Assembly (NCBI GenBank): GCA_910579965.1
Contig: CAJTWF010000001.1
Coordinates: 83,728 to 147,727, forward strand
Origin: an uncultured Oscillospiraceae bacterium
GTDB taxonomy: Bacteria > Bacillota > Clostridia > Oscillospirales > Oscillospiraceae
DNA length: 64,000 bases
Direction: 5' to 3'
Shown here piece by piece: positions 39,081-49,200 of the stretch; the stretch's first letter is position 1; each line of letters begins with the position of its first letter. A program made the position numbers and the translations under genes. The notes beneath the pieces were generated by a model. It ran no database searches. It saw only the letters and a program-made list of their open reading frames with translations, and was not told the origin of the DNA.

Positions 39081-40169
39081 ATGAACCGACTTATCTCCCT
39101 TGCTCTGAGCATTTTCCTCCTCCTGGCCATCGGCTGCGTGGGCAGGGCCGCGCCCCTCCCGCCCCAGGAGGAGGGCTCCATCCAGTCCAGCGTCCTCCAT
39201 ACCCAGGCGCCTCCCGGAGATGACAGCGTCCCCGGGGAGGAGAACATCCCCATGGAGGAGGCCCCCGCTGCGGAGGAGCCCGCAGAGCCTGTGGAGGAGG
39301 AGCCCTACGTCCGCGTCATTGATCCGGCGGCTCCCATGGTGGCGCTGACCTTCGACGACGGTCCCCACGAGGTATACACGGACCTCATCCTGGACGTGCT
39401 GGAGGAGCACCGCGCCGTGGCCACCTTCTTTGAGGTGGGGCGGAATGTGGCCCAGTATCCCCAGCCCCTGGTCCGGATGGACGAGCTGGGCTGTGAGATC
39501 GCCAGCCATTCCAACGCCCACAGGGACCTGAGCAAGATGAAAAAAAGGACCATGCTGGCGGAGCTGGACGCGGCGGATCAGGCCTTTATCAGCGCCATAG
39601 GCCGCGCCCCCACTCTGGTGCGCCCCCCCTACGGCGCGGTGAACAGCACGGTCAAGTACGCCAGCGGCCGCACCATGGTGACCTGGACCGTGGACACGGA
39701 GGACTGGCGCAGTCAGGACGCCCAGACGGTGGTGGACTACGTTCAGAGCCTGCCGAATCTGGACGGGGAGATCATCCTGATGCACAGCACCTATAAGAGC
39801 ACCGCCCAGGCCGTTGCTGTACTGGTGCCCTGGCTCCAGGAGCAGGGATACCAGCTGGTGACTGTGTCGGAGCTGATGGCCTACTACTACGGCCAGCTGC
39901 TCCAGCCGGACCAGTTCTACGGCTATACATATTTCGCCTCCAACGGCCGCACGGACACGCCGGCCGTCCTCCCCCAGGAGCAGGAGACCCCGGCGGAGAC
40001 CCCCGATGAAGCGTCTGACCCGGCGGAGGGTCCTGCCGAATCCCCGGAGAGCGCCGCGCCCGGGGAGACGCCCCCGGCGGTCCCGGAGGAGGAGCACCCC
40101 TGGACCCCCTATCCGGAGGAGCCCCTGGTGTCTGCGGACGATCTGCCCCCGGGGTGGCTGTACGCCTAA
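39081..40169 (+). CDS. Polysaccharide deacetylase lipoprotein (NodB/PgdA-like, CE4)
   Basis: The 362-residue protein has a lipoprotein signal ending LLLAIGC, a Pro/Glu-rich stalk, and a CE4 deacetylase domain at about 85-275. Motif 1 is TFDDGP, motif 2 SHSNAHRDL (metal His pair), motif 3 RPPYGAV, motif 4 DTEDW, and motif 5 ILMHS. All catalytic residues are present. The C-terminal 70 residues are Pro/Glu/Ala-rich and low in complexity. It would deacetylate peptidoglycan or another surface N-acetylglucosamine polymer from the outer face of the membrane, which often confers lysozyme resistance. Confidence 0.9.
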   Translation: MNRLISLALSIFLLLAIGCVGRAAPLPPQEEGSIQSSVLHTQAPPGDDSVPGEENIPMEEAPAAEEPAEPVEEEPYVRVIDPAAPMVALTFDDGPHEVYTDLILDVLEEHRAVATFFEVGRNVAQYPQPLVRMDELGCEIASHSNAHRDLSKMKKRTMLAELDAADQAFISAIGRAPTLVRPPYGAVNSTVKYASGRTMVTWTVDTEDWRSQDAQTVVDYVQSLPNLDGEIILMHSTYKSTAQAVAVLVPWLQEQGYQLVTVSELMAYYYGQLLQPDQFYGYTYFASNGRTDTPAVLPQEQETPAETPDEASDPAEGPAESPESAAPGETPPAVPEEEHPWTPYPEEPLVSADDLPPGWLYA

Positions 40170-40175
40170 AACGAA

Positions 40176-40219
40176 AAAACAGAAGGTATTCAGCGAAAGC
40201 TGTTATACCTTCTGTTTTT
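40176..40219. terminator. Terminator after the deacetylase gene
   Basis: ACAGAAGGTAT and its complement flank a 15-base loop, with an A tract before and TTTTTA after. The bases from 40220 to 40332 show no gene. Confidence 0.7.
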
Positions 40220-40332
40220 ATATTGTCCCAGGCCCGGTCCCCCGGAGGATAGGTCAGCAGGTCCCCCGCCCCACCCAGGTTGAGATTCCCCTTTCTTCCC
40301 CGGAGATCAGGGAGAACAGGCGCGAACAGGGC

Positions 40333-41391
40333 CTACTCCCGGATTCCTATCCGGCTGACCCGCCACTCCCCCTCCTCCCAGAAGAGGGACAGCTCCAGAT
40401 AGCGGTAGGGCTCCTCCCCGCCGGAGCGGAACTTCACTGCGGCCTCCGCCGCAAAGCCGGCGTCCGTCGGGGACACGCTGTAGCTGAAGCCGGCCGCGCT
40501 GGCGCCCTCCGCCTGGTCCAGCACGTCCTGGACCGGCTCCTCCGGGGCCAGCAGCCTCTCCACCCCCGTCAGATCTCCGGCAAACACCGCCTCCGCCAGG
40601 TCCATCACCGCGTTCTCCATGGCAAGCCGCCAGGGGGGCGCGTCCTCATCGGTCTCCACCTGGAAGGTGCACACCATATCGTAAAACCGGGCCCCAAAGC
40701 CCTCCACGGCCTCCAGGAAGCAGCTGGCGCTGAGGGAGAATACCCCCCCCTGGCCGTCCTCCACGAACCAGGTCTCCGACTGCATGTCGTCCCAATCCGT
40801 GCCGTCGCTGGCCACGAGGCACAGCGGCGCGGCGTTCTCCGGCAGGCCCACGCCCTGGCCGGCGGTGTTCTCGTCCACCAGAAAGACGGTCTCGTAGCAG
40901 AGCTCGTCGTGCTTCCGCCGCAGGGCCACGGCCTCCTCCAGGGTGCTGTCCTTGTAGTGGGCGATCTCCAGCTGGGAGGCAGGCAGGCCCTCGGGCTGGG
41001 TCCGGGGCCGGATGAAGCAGGACCCCAGGGGCTGGTAGATGTAGTAGTCCGCTTCGCTGTACCAGATGCTGAAGGCGGGCCAATCCATGGACACGCCGGC
41101 CTCCTCCGTCTGGAAGGCCAGCAGGTGGTATTCCTCCCCATCCAGACGGGGGGGCGGTTCCGGGGCAGGCGGCTCCGGGGTGACTGCCGGCGGCGGTCCC
41201 TCCGGCGGGGCGGGGTCTGTCTGTGCGGGCCACATCCAGGCCAGCGTCACCACCGCCGCGCAGGCCGCCACGGCTGCGGTCCAGGCCAGCCGGTCCCGGA
41301 GCCGTTCCCGCCGTCCCCATGTCTCGCTGCGCTCCAGCAGCCTCTCGTCCACATTCCCTATCGCGTCAAACAGCCGCTCCTGTTCCCTCAT
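40333..41391 (-). CDS. Putative anti-sigma factor, membrane-anchored
   Basis: The 352-residue protein has a cytoplasmic N-terminus of about 40 residues (REQERLFDAIGNVDERLLER), one membrane segment (LAWTAAVAACAAVVTLAWMW), a Pro-rich stretch, and an extracellular part of about 270 residues without a family I recognise. Its start overlaps the ECF sigma factor's stop by four bases, the usual arrangement of an anti-sigma factor with its sigma. Role is inferred from topology and coupling; binding to the sigma is not shown. Confidence 0.7.
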   Translation of the reverse strand: MREQERLFDAIGNVDERLLERSETWGRRERLRDRLAWTAAVAACAAVVTLAWMWPAQTDPAPPEGPPPAVTPEPPAPEPPPRLDGEEYHLLAFQTEEAGVSMDWPAFSIWYSEADYYIYQPLGSCFIRPRTQPEGLPASQLEIAHYKDSTLEEAVALRRKHDELCYETVFLVDENTAGQGVGLPENAAPLCLVASDGTDWDDMQSETWFVEDGQGGVFSLSASCFLEAVEGFGARFYDMVCTFQVETDEDAPPWRLAMENAVMDLAEAVFAGDLTGVERLLAPEEPVQDVLDQAEGASAAGFSYSVSPTDAGFAAEAAVKFRSGGEEPYRYLELSLFWEEGEWRVSRIGIRE

Positions 41392-41948
41392 AAGAGAATT
41401 CCCTCCTTTTCCAAATAAGTCCGCAGCTTCTCCCGGGTGCGGCGGAGAATGGTCTTCACCGTGTTCTCCTTCAGCCCATACCGGCCGGCGATGGCCTCCA
41501 GGGGTTCCACGTACCAGTACCGCCGGAGAAACACATTGCACTCCCGGACCGGCAGTCCGCCCAGAAAGCGGTTCACCAGCGCCTCCAGCTCCCGGTCCAG
41601 CACCGCCTGATCCGCCCCCGGGGACGTTGGCACGCACTCCCCCAGCTCCTCCAGGGCCGCCGGGTACTCCCCTCCGCCCCGCTTCTGCGCGATGCCGGCA
41701 CGGAGCCTGTCACAGGCTGTGCGGCGGGTGATCTTGCCCAGAAACAGCCGCAGCCGGTTGGGCCGGTGGGGCGGCATGGCCCTCCACGCCCCGATCCAGG
41801 TGTCGTTTACGCACTCCTCCGCGTCCCGGGGGTCCGCCAGGATGTTTTTCGCCACAGTGCGGCAATAGGGGCCGTACTTGTCCGCCGTGGCCCGGATGGC
41901 CTCCTCGCTGCGCCGCCAGTAGAGCTCCACGATCTGTTGATCCTGCAA
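41388..41948 (-). CDS. ECF-type sigma-70 family sigma factor
   Basis: The 186-residue sigma factor has region 2 (DKYGPYCRTVAKNILADPRD, AEECVNDTWIGAWRAMPPHR, LRLFLGKITRRTACDRLR) and region 4 with a helix-turn-helix (RECNVFLRRYWYVEPLEAIA, RYGLKENTVKTILRRTRE). It is followed without a gap by its likely anti-sigma partner. In the upstream 110 bases the minus strand shows GAAACCTTCG and GACTATACAGG about 15 bases apart, which might be an autoregulated ECF promoter. Confidence 0.9.
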   Translation of the reverse strand: MQDQQIVELYWRRSEEAIRATADKYGPYCRTVAKNILADPRDAEECVNDTWIGAWRAMPPHRPNRLRLFLGKITRRTACDRLRAGIAQKRGGGEYPAALEELGECVPTSPGADQAVLDRELEALVNRFLGGLPVRECNVFLRRYWYVEPLEAIAGRYGLKENTVKTILRRTREKLRTYLEKEGILL

Positions 41949-42152
41949 GGTTGATCCCTCCCTTTTCTTGCGCTCTTACCTGTATAGTCGGATAAAGAGG
42001 ACGAAGGTTTCTCCTGTTGGAGAAAATTTTTATTTTCCCGGGCCGCCCCCTGTGGTAGAATGGGGACAAACAGCGGAGAGAAAAAGGGGCTGAAAAAATT
42101 TTTCTGTCACAGATCCCCGGCCGGGCCGTCTAATTCCATAGGAGGTGTTATT

Positions 42153-42644
42153 ATGCACACAAAGATAAACAAGGAGACCCTGGTCCAGCGGGCCGCCGGC
42201 GGGGACAGGGCGGCCCTGGAAGAGACGCTGGCCGGGGTGCAGGAGCTGGTCTTCAACCTCTCCCTGCGGATGCTGGGCACGTTCCACGACGCGGAGGACG
42301 CGTCCCAGGACATTCTGGTGAAGGTGATGACCCGCCTGTCCTCCTTCCGGGGGGAGAGCGCCTTCGACACCTGGGTGTTCCGCATCGCGGTCAATCACCT
42401 GCGGGACTACAAAAAGCACCTGTTCGCCCAGAGCCCCCTCAGCTTCGAGTTCTACGGGGAGGACATCCGCAGCGGCAGGGCCTCGGACGTGCCGGACCTG
42501 ACCGGCGGCGTGGACACCCCCCTTCTGGCCCGGGAGCTGAAGCTGTCCTTCGCGGACGCGGCGGCGGAGGTCTTTCGCGCCATGAAGCCCTTCAACGACT
42601 TCCTCAACAGAGCCCTGGACGGCTTCCAGATGCCCCAGCGGTGA
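42153..42644 (+). CDS. Short sigma-70-like protein lacking region 4
   Basis: The 163-residue product has a clear ECF region 2: DAEDASQDILVKVMTRLSSF and RGESAFDTWVFRIAVNHLRD. After the usual linker (LLARELKLS) similarity to region 4 disappears. It is replaced by about 30 residues ending FNDFLNRALDGFQMPQR that do not form the expected helix-turn-helix. Either a deletion fused the 5' part to foreign sequence or this is a sigma-2-only protein. AGGAGGTG precedes the ATG. Without region 4 it should not read a -35 box. Confidence 0.65.
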   Translation: MHTKINKETLVQRAAGGDRAALEETLAGVQELVFNLSLRMLGTFHDAEDASQDILVKVMTRLSSFRGESAFDTWVFRIAVNHLRDYKKHLFAQSPLSFEFYGEDIRSGRASDVPDLTGGVDTPLLARELKLSFADAAAEVFRAMKPFNDFLNRALDGFQMPQR

Positions 42645-42682
42645 CGCCCCCCGCTCCCGCAGACGGGGAGCCCCACATACGC

Positions 42683-42725
42683 CGGCAGCCGGCAGTCTAT
42701 CTCAGACTGCCGGCTGCCGCTTTTC
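42683..42725. terminator. Bidirectional terminator
   Basis: A perfect 16-bp stem (CGGCAGCCGGCAGTCT and complement) with a 5-base loop, then CTTTTC. Confidence 0.8.
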
Positions 42726-42758
42726 ACGCAATCAGCTCTGTTTCGGTTTTCACGCCCA

Positions 42759-45700
42759 TCACTGGGTCATGGCCCGGTGGAGCAGCACAGCCATGTCCGC
42801 CCGGGTCAGATCGGCGCGGGGGGAGAGCTGGTTCCCGCTGACAGGCAGCAGGCCCAGCTGGAGCAGGCCCGCCACCGCCCCCTGGGCGTAGCTGTTCACC
42901 TGGCTGCCGTCGGCGTAGGCGTTGAGGTCCTTGGCCGAGCCGCTGCCCGGGTCCATGTCCGCCGCGGCCAGGGTGCGCTGGATCATGAGGGCCGCGTCCT
43001 GACGGGAGATGGAGGCGCTGGGCATGAAGCGGTTGTTGCCCGTGCCGTTGACGATGCCCAGGGCGCTGAGGGTGTTCACCGCGTCGGCGTAGTAGGCGCC
43101 GGCGGGCACATCGGTGAAGAACCGGCCCGTGCCGCTGCCCGCGTTAAACTGGAAGGCCCGGCAGAGCATCAGGCAGAAGTCCCCCCGCCGGATGGACAGG
43201 CTGGGGCCATACTGACTGGGGCTCATGCCGTTGACCACGCCCAGATCGTGGAGGAAGTCCGCCGCGGAGATGGTCTGGGGCGCGGCCCCCGCCAGATCCC
43301 GGAAGTAGGCCGAGGCCCCGGGCCGCTCCATGGTGATGCGCAGATTGCCGGAGTAGGTGCTGCCGTCGGCGTTGGTGGCCGTGTAGGGGATGTTCACCAC
43401 CCCTGTATATCCCGCCTTGGGCAGGAACGTCAGGTTGGACACCGACGGGTCTCCGCTGAGGCTGTAGTCGGTGGTGACGTCCGCCTGCCAGCTGTACTGG
43501 ACGGGGCTGACGTACTGATAGTACAGCCTGCCCTGGCTCTCATCCGGCAGGCCGGTGAAGCGCAGGCTCACCGGCTGGTTGCCGGCGGCGGCAGCCTGGA
43601 AGTCGTAGGCCCGCAGGGCCACCGGCGTGCCGTAGGTGGCGTACTGCACCGTGGTCAGGGTCCCGGTGCCGGCCTTGACCGTCACCTCCACCGTGCCGCT
43701 GACCTGGGAGCCGCCGATGGTCCAGGCGGTGAAGGGGATGGAGGCCACGCCGGAGAAGCCCACGGCGGGCATGAACGTCACGTTGGACACCGACATCTCG
43801 CCGCCCCGGTACAGGTTGTCGGACCCGTTCACCGCCCGGGTGGGCTCCCCCTCCCGGTAGCCCAGGTAGAGAATGCCCTGGCTGGAGGAGGGCAGGGTGA
43901 AGCGGAGGTAATTGAGGGAGGACCCCGCCGCCGCCTGACAGGCCGCGTCAAAGTCGCCGCTGTCAAAGGCCACGGTCTGGCGGCCGGAGGTGACGTAGCT
44001 CACCCGGCTGCCGCCGCTGGAGCCGCTCCCGCCGCCGGAGGTGCTGCTCACGACCATCACCCCGGAGAAGGTCTCCCCGGACACGGCGCAGCCGGTGAAG
44101 GGCACCTCCACGCTCCCCCGGAAGTCCTCCTTGGCCCAGAAGGACAGGTTCGTCAGATAGGGGGTGGCGCTGTTGAAGTACTTGGTGGCCGTGGTCACCC
44201 GGGTACCGATGGACCCGGCGCTGGTGCGGTTGTGGTAGAGGGTCCCCCGGTTCAGATCCGGCAGGGCGTTGAACACCACGTAGTGGAGCCGCTGGCCGGT
44301 AAGCGCCATGGACAGGCTGTTGAAGTCCGTCGTCACCAGCTTCACATATCCACCCGGGGCGCAGGAGTAGCTCACATCCCCGGCCCCGCTGGACTGGAAG
44401 TTCAGCTCCGCCGTGCCGGAGAACTCCTTGCCGTCGATATTCACGCCGTGGAAGGGCACCCGCACCGTGCCGTGGAAGCCCTCCGCGGCCACGAACGTCA
44501 CCTGCTCCACCCGGGGCGCGCCGGTGGGGTAGTACCGGTCCTCCGCCGTCACCAGGGTTCCCCGGTTGTCCCCGCCCCGCCAGTAGGAGTAGAGATTGCC
44601 CTGGGTGGTGGAGGGAGGCGTGAAGGAGACGTAGCCCATCCGTGCGCCGGTGGCGGCGGAGCAGAAGCTCTCAAAGCTGCCGGTGGAGAAGGTGATGTAT
44701 CCCCGGCCGTCGTCGTAGAGCTCGATTCCCGCGTCCAGACTCTGGGTGACGGTGATGACCAGCTCCCCGGTGTACTTGCCGCCGGAGACGCTGTAGCCGG
44801 CGTAGCCGATGCGCACCGTGCCGGAGAAGCCGGGGGCGGGCACAAAGGTCAGGTCATTGATCTCGCTCTGGCCGTACTTCTGGGTGGAGGAGACCTTCAT
44901 GCCGTAGTCCCCCTCCCCCTTATAGTCCTGGTACAGCTCGCCCTGGCTCACCGGGGGCAGGGTGAAGATCACGTAGCTGAGGGGGGAGCCCAGCTCGCTC
45001 TGGCAGACCTTGCTGAACAGCGCCGCCGACAGGTCCACCGGCTTGCCCTGGTCCGAGGTGATGGACACGTCCGTCTCCGTCTCCTTCAGGGTCACGACGA
45101 TCTCGCCCTTGAAGGACCGGCCGCTCTGGTTCATGCCCGTGTAGTGGATGGTGGCCTTCTCCCCGGCAAAGGTGATGTTGGGGACAAAGGTGATGTCCTT
45201 GATGTAGGGGCCCCGGACCGCCCCGTCCGCGTAGTAGGGCTGGCTGCCGGCCACGCCCGCGCCGGTGTCCGCCTCGGACTTGTAGCCCAGGTAGAGGGTG
45301 CCCTGGGCGGTGGGCACGGTCACGCCGGTGATGGAGGCCAGCTCGCCGCCGGTGATCTCCTTGCACTGGGCCTTGATCCTGGCCTCCAGCTCGGAGAATT
45401 TCAGGGGCTCGCTGGCGCTGACCCCGGTTGTGTACTCGATGGTGGACCTGCTGGCGGTGACCTTCACGGGGAACTCCTCTTTATAGGACTTGCCCGGGAC
45501 GGTGACGGTGATGACCACCGTGGCCTCGTCGGCGCTGATGCCCTCCACGGTGATGGAGTTGTCCGCCTCCACCCGGGGGATGACGCTGTTCTTGTTGTTC
45601 ATCACAGAGACCTCGATCGTGCCGCCCTCGGCGTCTCCGTAGAGGAAGAAGTCCGTGCCCAGCTTGATGGTTTCAAAGGCGTTCTCCGCCACGGTGATGC

Positions 45701-46199
45701 CGTCCTTTGCCAGACTGTCGCTGAGCTGGATGCCGCTGACGGTGACGCTGATGGTCTTGGTCACCCGCTTGGTATCGTCTCCGGCGGAGACGGTGATTGT
45801 AGCGCCGTCGCCGGGGGCCTGGGGGATGACCGTGGCCTTGCGGCCGTTCTCCAGCTCCTCCACCTGCACGATGTCCTGCTTGTCGGAGGACCAGGAGACG
45901 TGGAGGCCCTGGGTGGCGTTGCTCTGGGGCTCCAGGACGGCGTTGAGCTGGATGCCGTCCCGCTCCCCGTTGGTGACGGGCGCCTCCAGCTTCAGGGTGT
46001 AGGTGCCGTCCAGCGCTCCCTCCTCCAGCCGGTTGTCGCCAACAGGGCCGGTGAGCGTTATGTCCTTTAAGGTGGTATCCTCCGTGCCTGTGCCGCCGTC
46101 CTCCGTGGTCTCGTCCGCCCGGGCCGGCGCGGCCAGGGAGAAGACCAGCGCCAGGGTCAGCAGCAGGCTCAGACAGCGGCGCGCTGTGGTGCTCTTCAT
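42759..46199 (-). CDS. S-layer homology protein with six tandem repeats
   Basis: The 1146-residue secreted protein has a signal peptide (CLSLLLTLALVFSLAAPARA), then bacterial Ig-like sequence to about residue 255. Six repeats of about 110-120 residues follow at about 258-940. Each has a strand such as LNYLRFTLP or MGYVSFTPP, a QGxLY step, a V/L-S-N-V/L-T-F-M/L-P turn and a GFSGxxxIPF closing strand. The C-terminal 180 residues form three SLH motifs (GDFCLMLCRAF, YYADAVNTLSALGIVNGTGN, LTRADMAVLLHRAM) that would bind pyruvylated wall polymer. The repeats look cadherin/Ig-like. It is the second of two adjacent SLH genes; the intergenic gap is 75 bases. Confidence 0.88.
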   Translation of the reverse strand: MKSTTARRCLSLLLTLALVFSLAAPARADETTEDGGTGTEDTTLKDITLTGPVGDNRLEEGALDGTYTLKLEAPVTNGERDGIQLNAVLEPQSNATQGLHVSWSSDKQDIVQVEELENGRKATVIPQAPGDGATITVSAGDDTKRVTKTISVTVSGIQLSDSLAKDGITVAENAFETIKLGTDFFLYGDAEGGTIEVSVMNNKNSVIPRVEADNSITVEGISADEATVVITVTVPGKSYKEEFPVKVTASRSTIEYTTGVSASEPLKFSELEARIKAQCKEITGGELASITGVTVPTAQGTLYLGYKSEADTGAGVAGSQPYYADGAVRGPYIKDITFVPNITFAGEKATIHYTGMNQSGRSFKGEIVVTLKETETDVSITSDQGKPVDLSAALFSKVCQSELGSPLSYVIFTLPPVSQGELYQDYKGEGDYGMKVSSTQKYGQSEINDLTFVPAPGFSGTVRIGYAGYSVSGGKYTGELVITVTQSLDAGIELYDDGRGYITFSTGSFESFCSAATGARMGYVSFTPPSTTQGNLYSYWRGGDNRGTLVTAEDRYYPTGAPRVEQVTFVAAEGFHGTVRVPFHGVNIDGKEFSGTAELNFQSSGAGDVSYSCAPGGYVKLVTTDFNSLSMALTGQRLHYVVFNALPDLNRGTLYHNRTSAGSIGTRVTTATKYFNSATPYLTNLSFWAKEDFRGSVEVPFTGCAVSGETFSGVMVVSSTSGGGSGSSGGSRVSYVTSGRQTVAFDSGDFDAACQAAAGSSLNYLRFTLPSSSQGILYLGYREGEPTRAVNGSDNLYRGGEMSVSNVTFMPAVGFSGVASIPFTAWTIGGSQVSGTVEVTVKAGTGTLTTVQYATYGTPVALRAYDFQAAAAGNQPVSLRFTGLPDESQGRLYYQYVSPVQYSWQADVTTDYSLSGDPSVSNLTFLPKAGYTGVVNIPYTATNADGSTYSGNLRITMERPGASAYFRDLAGAAPQTISAADFLHDLGVVNGMSPSQYGPSLSIRRGDFCLMLCRAFQFNAGSGTGRFFTDVPAGAYYADAVNTLSALGIVNGTGNNRFMPSASISRQDAALMIQRTLAAADMDPGSGSAKDLNAYADGSQVNSYAQGAVAGLLQLGLLPVSGNQLSPRADLTRADMAVLLHRAMTQ

Positions 46200-46274
46200 G
46201 GGTTAGCCCTCCTTTTCATCGCTTCCCCCGCAGGGAAAGCGGGAGCGGGCGCAGGCCCGCTCCCGTGGGGTGAG

Positions 46275-49200
46275 TTACTTCTTTTTTGCTGGCGTCTGAC
46301 TGAATATGCCGGAATCGCTCTTGTCTCCCTGCTTGAGCTTCAGGGTGATTTTCAGCGTCTCCTTGTCATCCTTGCTGCCCGCAACGCCAATGGTGAAGGT
46401 GGCAACCACAGGATCGCCCTTTGCCTCGTTGACCGCGTATGCAATCTGGGTGGGATCCGGTGTCAATGTTACCACGTTTCCGCTGGGCTCGACTTTCATC
46501 AGCGGCTTGCCGTTCTTGGCGGATTTGCCTCCGTCCACGGTCAGCTTCACGTTCTTGAGCATCTCCTCGGACGCGCCGCTCAGCTCTACCGCAAGCTCCT
46601 GTCCCTTGTTGTTGTTTGCGGTGTACAGCATCTCCGCCGCGTATGTGCCGTCGGCGGCGGGCTTCAGCTCCTGATCGCCCAGCTTCAGTCCGGTGATTGT
46701 GGGGGACTGGTTGATGGTGACGCGGATGGTCTTCGTGATGGTCCTGCTGCCATTCTGGGCTGTACAGGTGAGGAATACAGGCTGATTCGAATTTGTTGCG
46801 TTCAATGCCTTAATCGTCACCGATTTCGCCTTAGTCCCCGAGGTAAACTCAAAAGCGTTTGCTCCATTTCCAACCGCCGCCCAGTCTATCGTTGCGTTTT
46901 CCGTTCCATCTGCGGGCTCTGTTGTAGCTGTGAAGGTGACTATATCATTCACATCCAGTGTAATAGAGTAGTCGTATGGCCGATTGTCCGGAGTGGCGCT
47001 CGGCTTGTCATTCCAGCTCTGATGGGTTGACGAAAGCGAAAGTCCCTCCAGATTGACGGCTCCGTCGACAGGGATTTCGTCAACCCAGAATTTGGGAGTA
47101 TCCCAAAAGGCGTAGTCCTTATCTCCAGGATGACCCCACTCCACAAAGAGATAGACCTGTTTCCTGCCATCAACATTTCCCTCTCTAAGGCTAATGGTCA
47201 AGTCCTCTGTTGCCTCTGCGCCGCCGTAGCTATAGATCCGCGCTGGATCCCCGCTGATTCTAATGGATTGCGTGGAGTTCATTTGCGTGAAGGAGAGCTG
47301 GTAAGCAGAGACCGCCACGTCGCCGTTTCCTGTCGGTGCGACTGTGACCCCCAAAGAGGGGGGTTTGGACATCATGCTCTTGAAAGCATCGCTGTCAATC
47401 GGCTCTTTCTTTGCGGTGTAAATAGGCTTATCAAAGGTGAGCACAAGGGAACCGTTGTAACCGTTGCTCCCCTTTGCCAGGGAAAGATCCAGGGTGAGGG
47501 AGTCGATTAGGTTTGGTGCGCCGCCTTTGGGCTTCTGTACCGGATCGGCTCCCTTAAAGCCGGCCCTCTGATGGTCTCCGGGAGGATCCCCCGGCTTGCG
47601 GGGCGCGATGGCGTAAGCCAGGACGACATAGGTGTTGTCCTCCTCGATTGCGTCCGCCAGAGACTGGGGGCCGGTGACGGGAACGCTGTCACCCCTGGTG
47701 GTCACAGAGCCCTGGGCCTTAGAATCGCTGGTTAGGTCTGAATCGCTCTCTACTCCATCCGGCGTTGTAGCGGCTCTGCTGGTAATCAGCTGGTACACCC
47801 TCTGTCTGGCGTCATCGTTGGCGTAGATGTCAAACACAGAATAGCCGTCCTCATAGAAGGTATCGTCTCCCGGGCGGTTGGGCAGATAGGTGTCGGGGGT
47901 TTTGCCCACCTCGGCTACGCTTTTGGAGTATGTGGTGGTCAGCGCCTGCAAAATTGTGTAGTTCTGATAGTTCGGGGGAAGCGCATTCACGCCGCCCACA
48001 GTGGGATCCACAAAGCTCGCAAGCGGTTGGTTGAGAATCCAGATCTGGCTCGCTACATCCTTGGTGTACATTTGATATTTTACCGTACAGGCGGTATCCA
48101 GGGTATCGAAATCCTGGTTGCCATCGCCAGTGTCCGCAAGCGTCAGGTTCAGCTTGGGCTTGGCGGCCTTATCTGTGGTGAACCGATAGATGTACACGTG
48201 GGACTGATCCTCCGTGGAGTTGCCCCGGATAACACAGTACAGATAGTAGGTGGTGTTGGGATCCAGATTGCTGATTGTCACCGTCTCCGGCTCCAGGGTG
48301 TCCGTGGTCTGCACGGAACCTCTCCGGCTGATTCCGTTGGCCGTCCCATCGGTGATATTCTCAGGCGTGGGATATTCGATCAGATTCGGCAGAGCCGGAT
48401 CGTCCGTATCCCCTTTTCCGCCCTTCATCCAGGCGGGCATGGGCACGGAGCCGTCCGTGGGAGGCGGCGCGTTCTTGTCCGAGGCGATGAACACCAGGGC
48501 GTCGTTGCCTGGCACGGGCATGACGTTGGCCATGCCGGTGTCGGGATTAATCAGGTAGTCGTTGTCATCCGGGCTCAGCTTACGGGTGGCCTGGACCTTG
48601 CTGGCGTTGTTGGACGTGCTGGTCACCGCCGGGCTGATGGCGTAGAAGACCCAGCCCGGAGTTTTCAGCGCCATCTGGATCTTGACCTCCGTGTCAGTCA
48701 CGCTGGCGAAGATGGGGTTATTGTCGGCGAAGCGGGGCAGGCGCTCGTCCTTGAACTCCTTTTCCATCTCCAGGGTCTTCTGCTCCTGCTTGACCTTGGG
48801 ATTCCACCAGCGGCCCACATCTCTGCTGCCGTCAACATCCTTGTAGGTGTTCCAGTCGGCCCGGTTGGGCATGCCGCTGTTGCCCGCCAGAGCATCCAGC
48901 TGGTTGGCCTGACCGGAGGCGGCGTTGACCTCAAAGCGGACCGGATCATCCCACAGGGGGCGGTCATTCTCGCCGCCCAGGGTGCCCACCTTAGTCATGG
49001 TGATGACGAACTGGTAGCGCATGTCCTCGTCCAGCTCCTTTAGGATGGGGAAGCTGGTGGCGTCGCAGCCGTTGAAGTACTTGCCCAGGGAGCGGCCGCG
49101 CCAATCCTCGCTGTTGATGGGCCGCACGTCGCCGCTGTTGCCCAGGTAGACCCAGCCGTTCGGGTCCGGCTGGCTGATGCCGTTGACCACCGGATCGCCG

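Noticed and set aside
42777..46070. 1097-residue plus-strand open frame opposite the first SLH gene, and a similar one at 49395-52580 opposite the second
   Set aside because: Both mirror repetitive SLH genes that have signal peptides, ribosome sites and domains; the antisense peptides are low-complexity.
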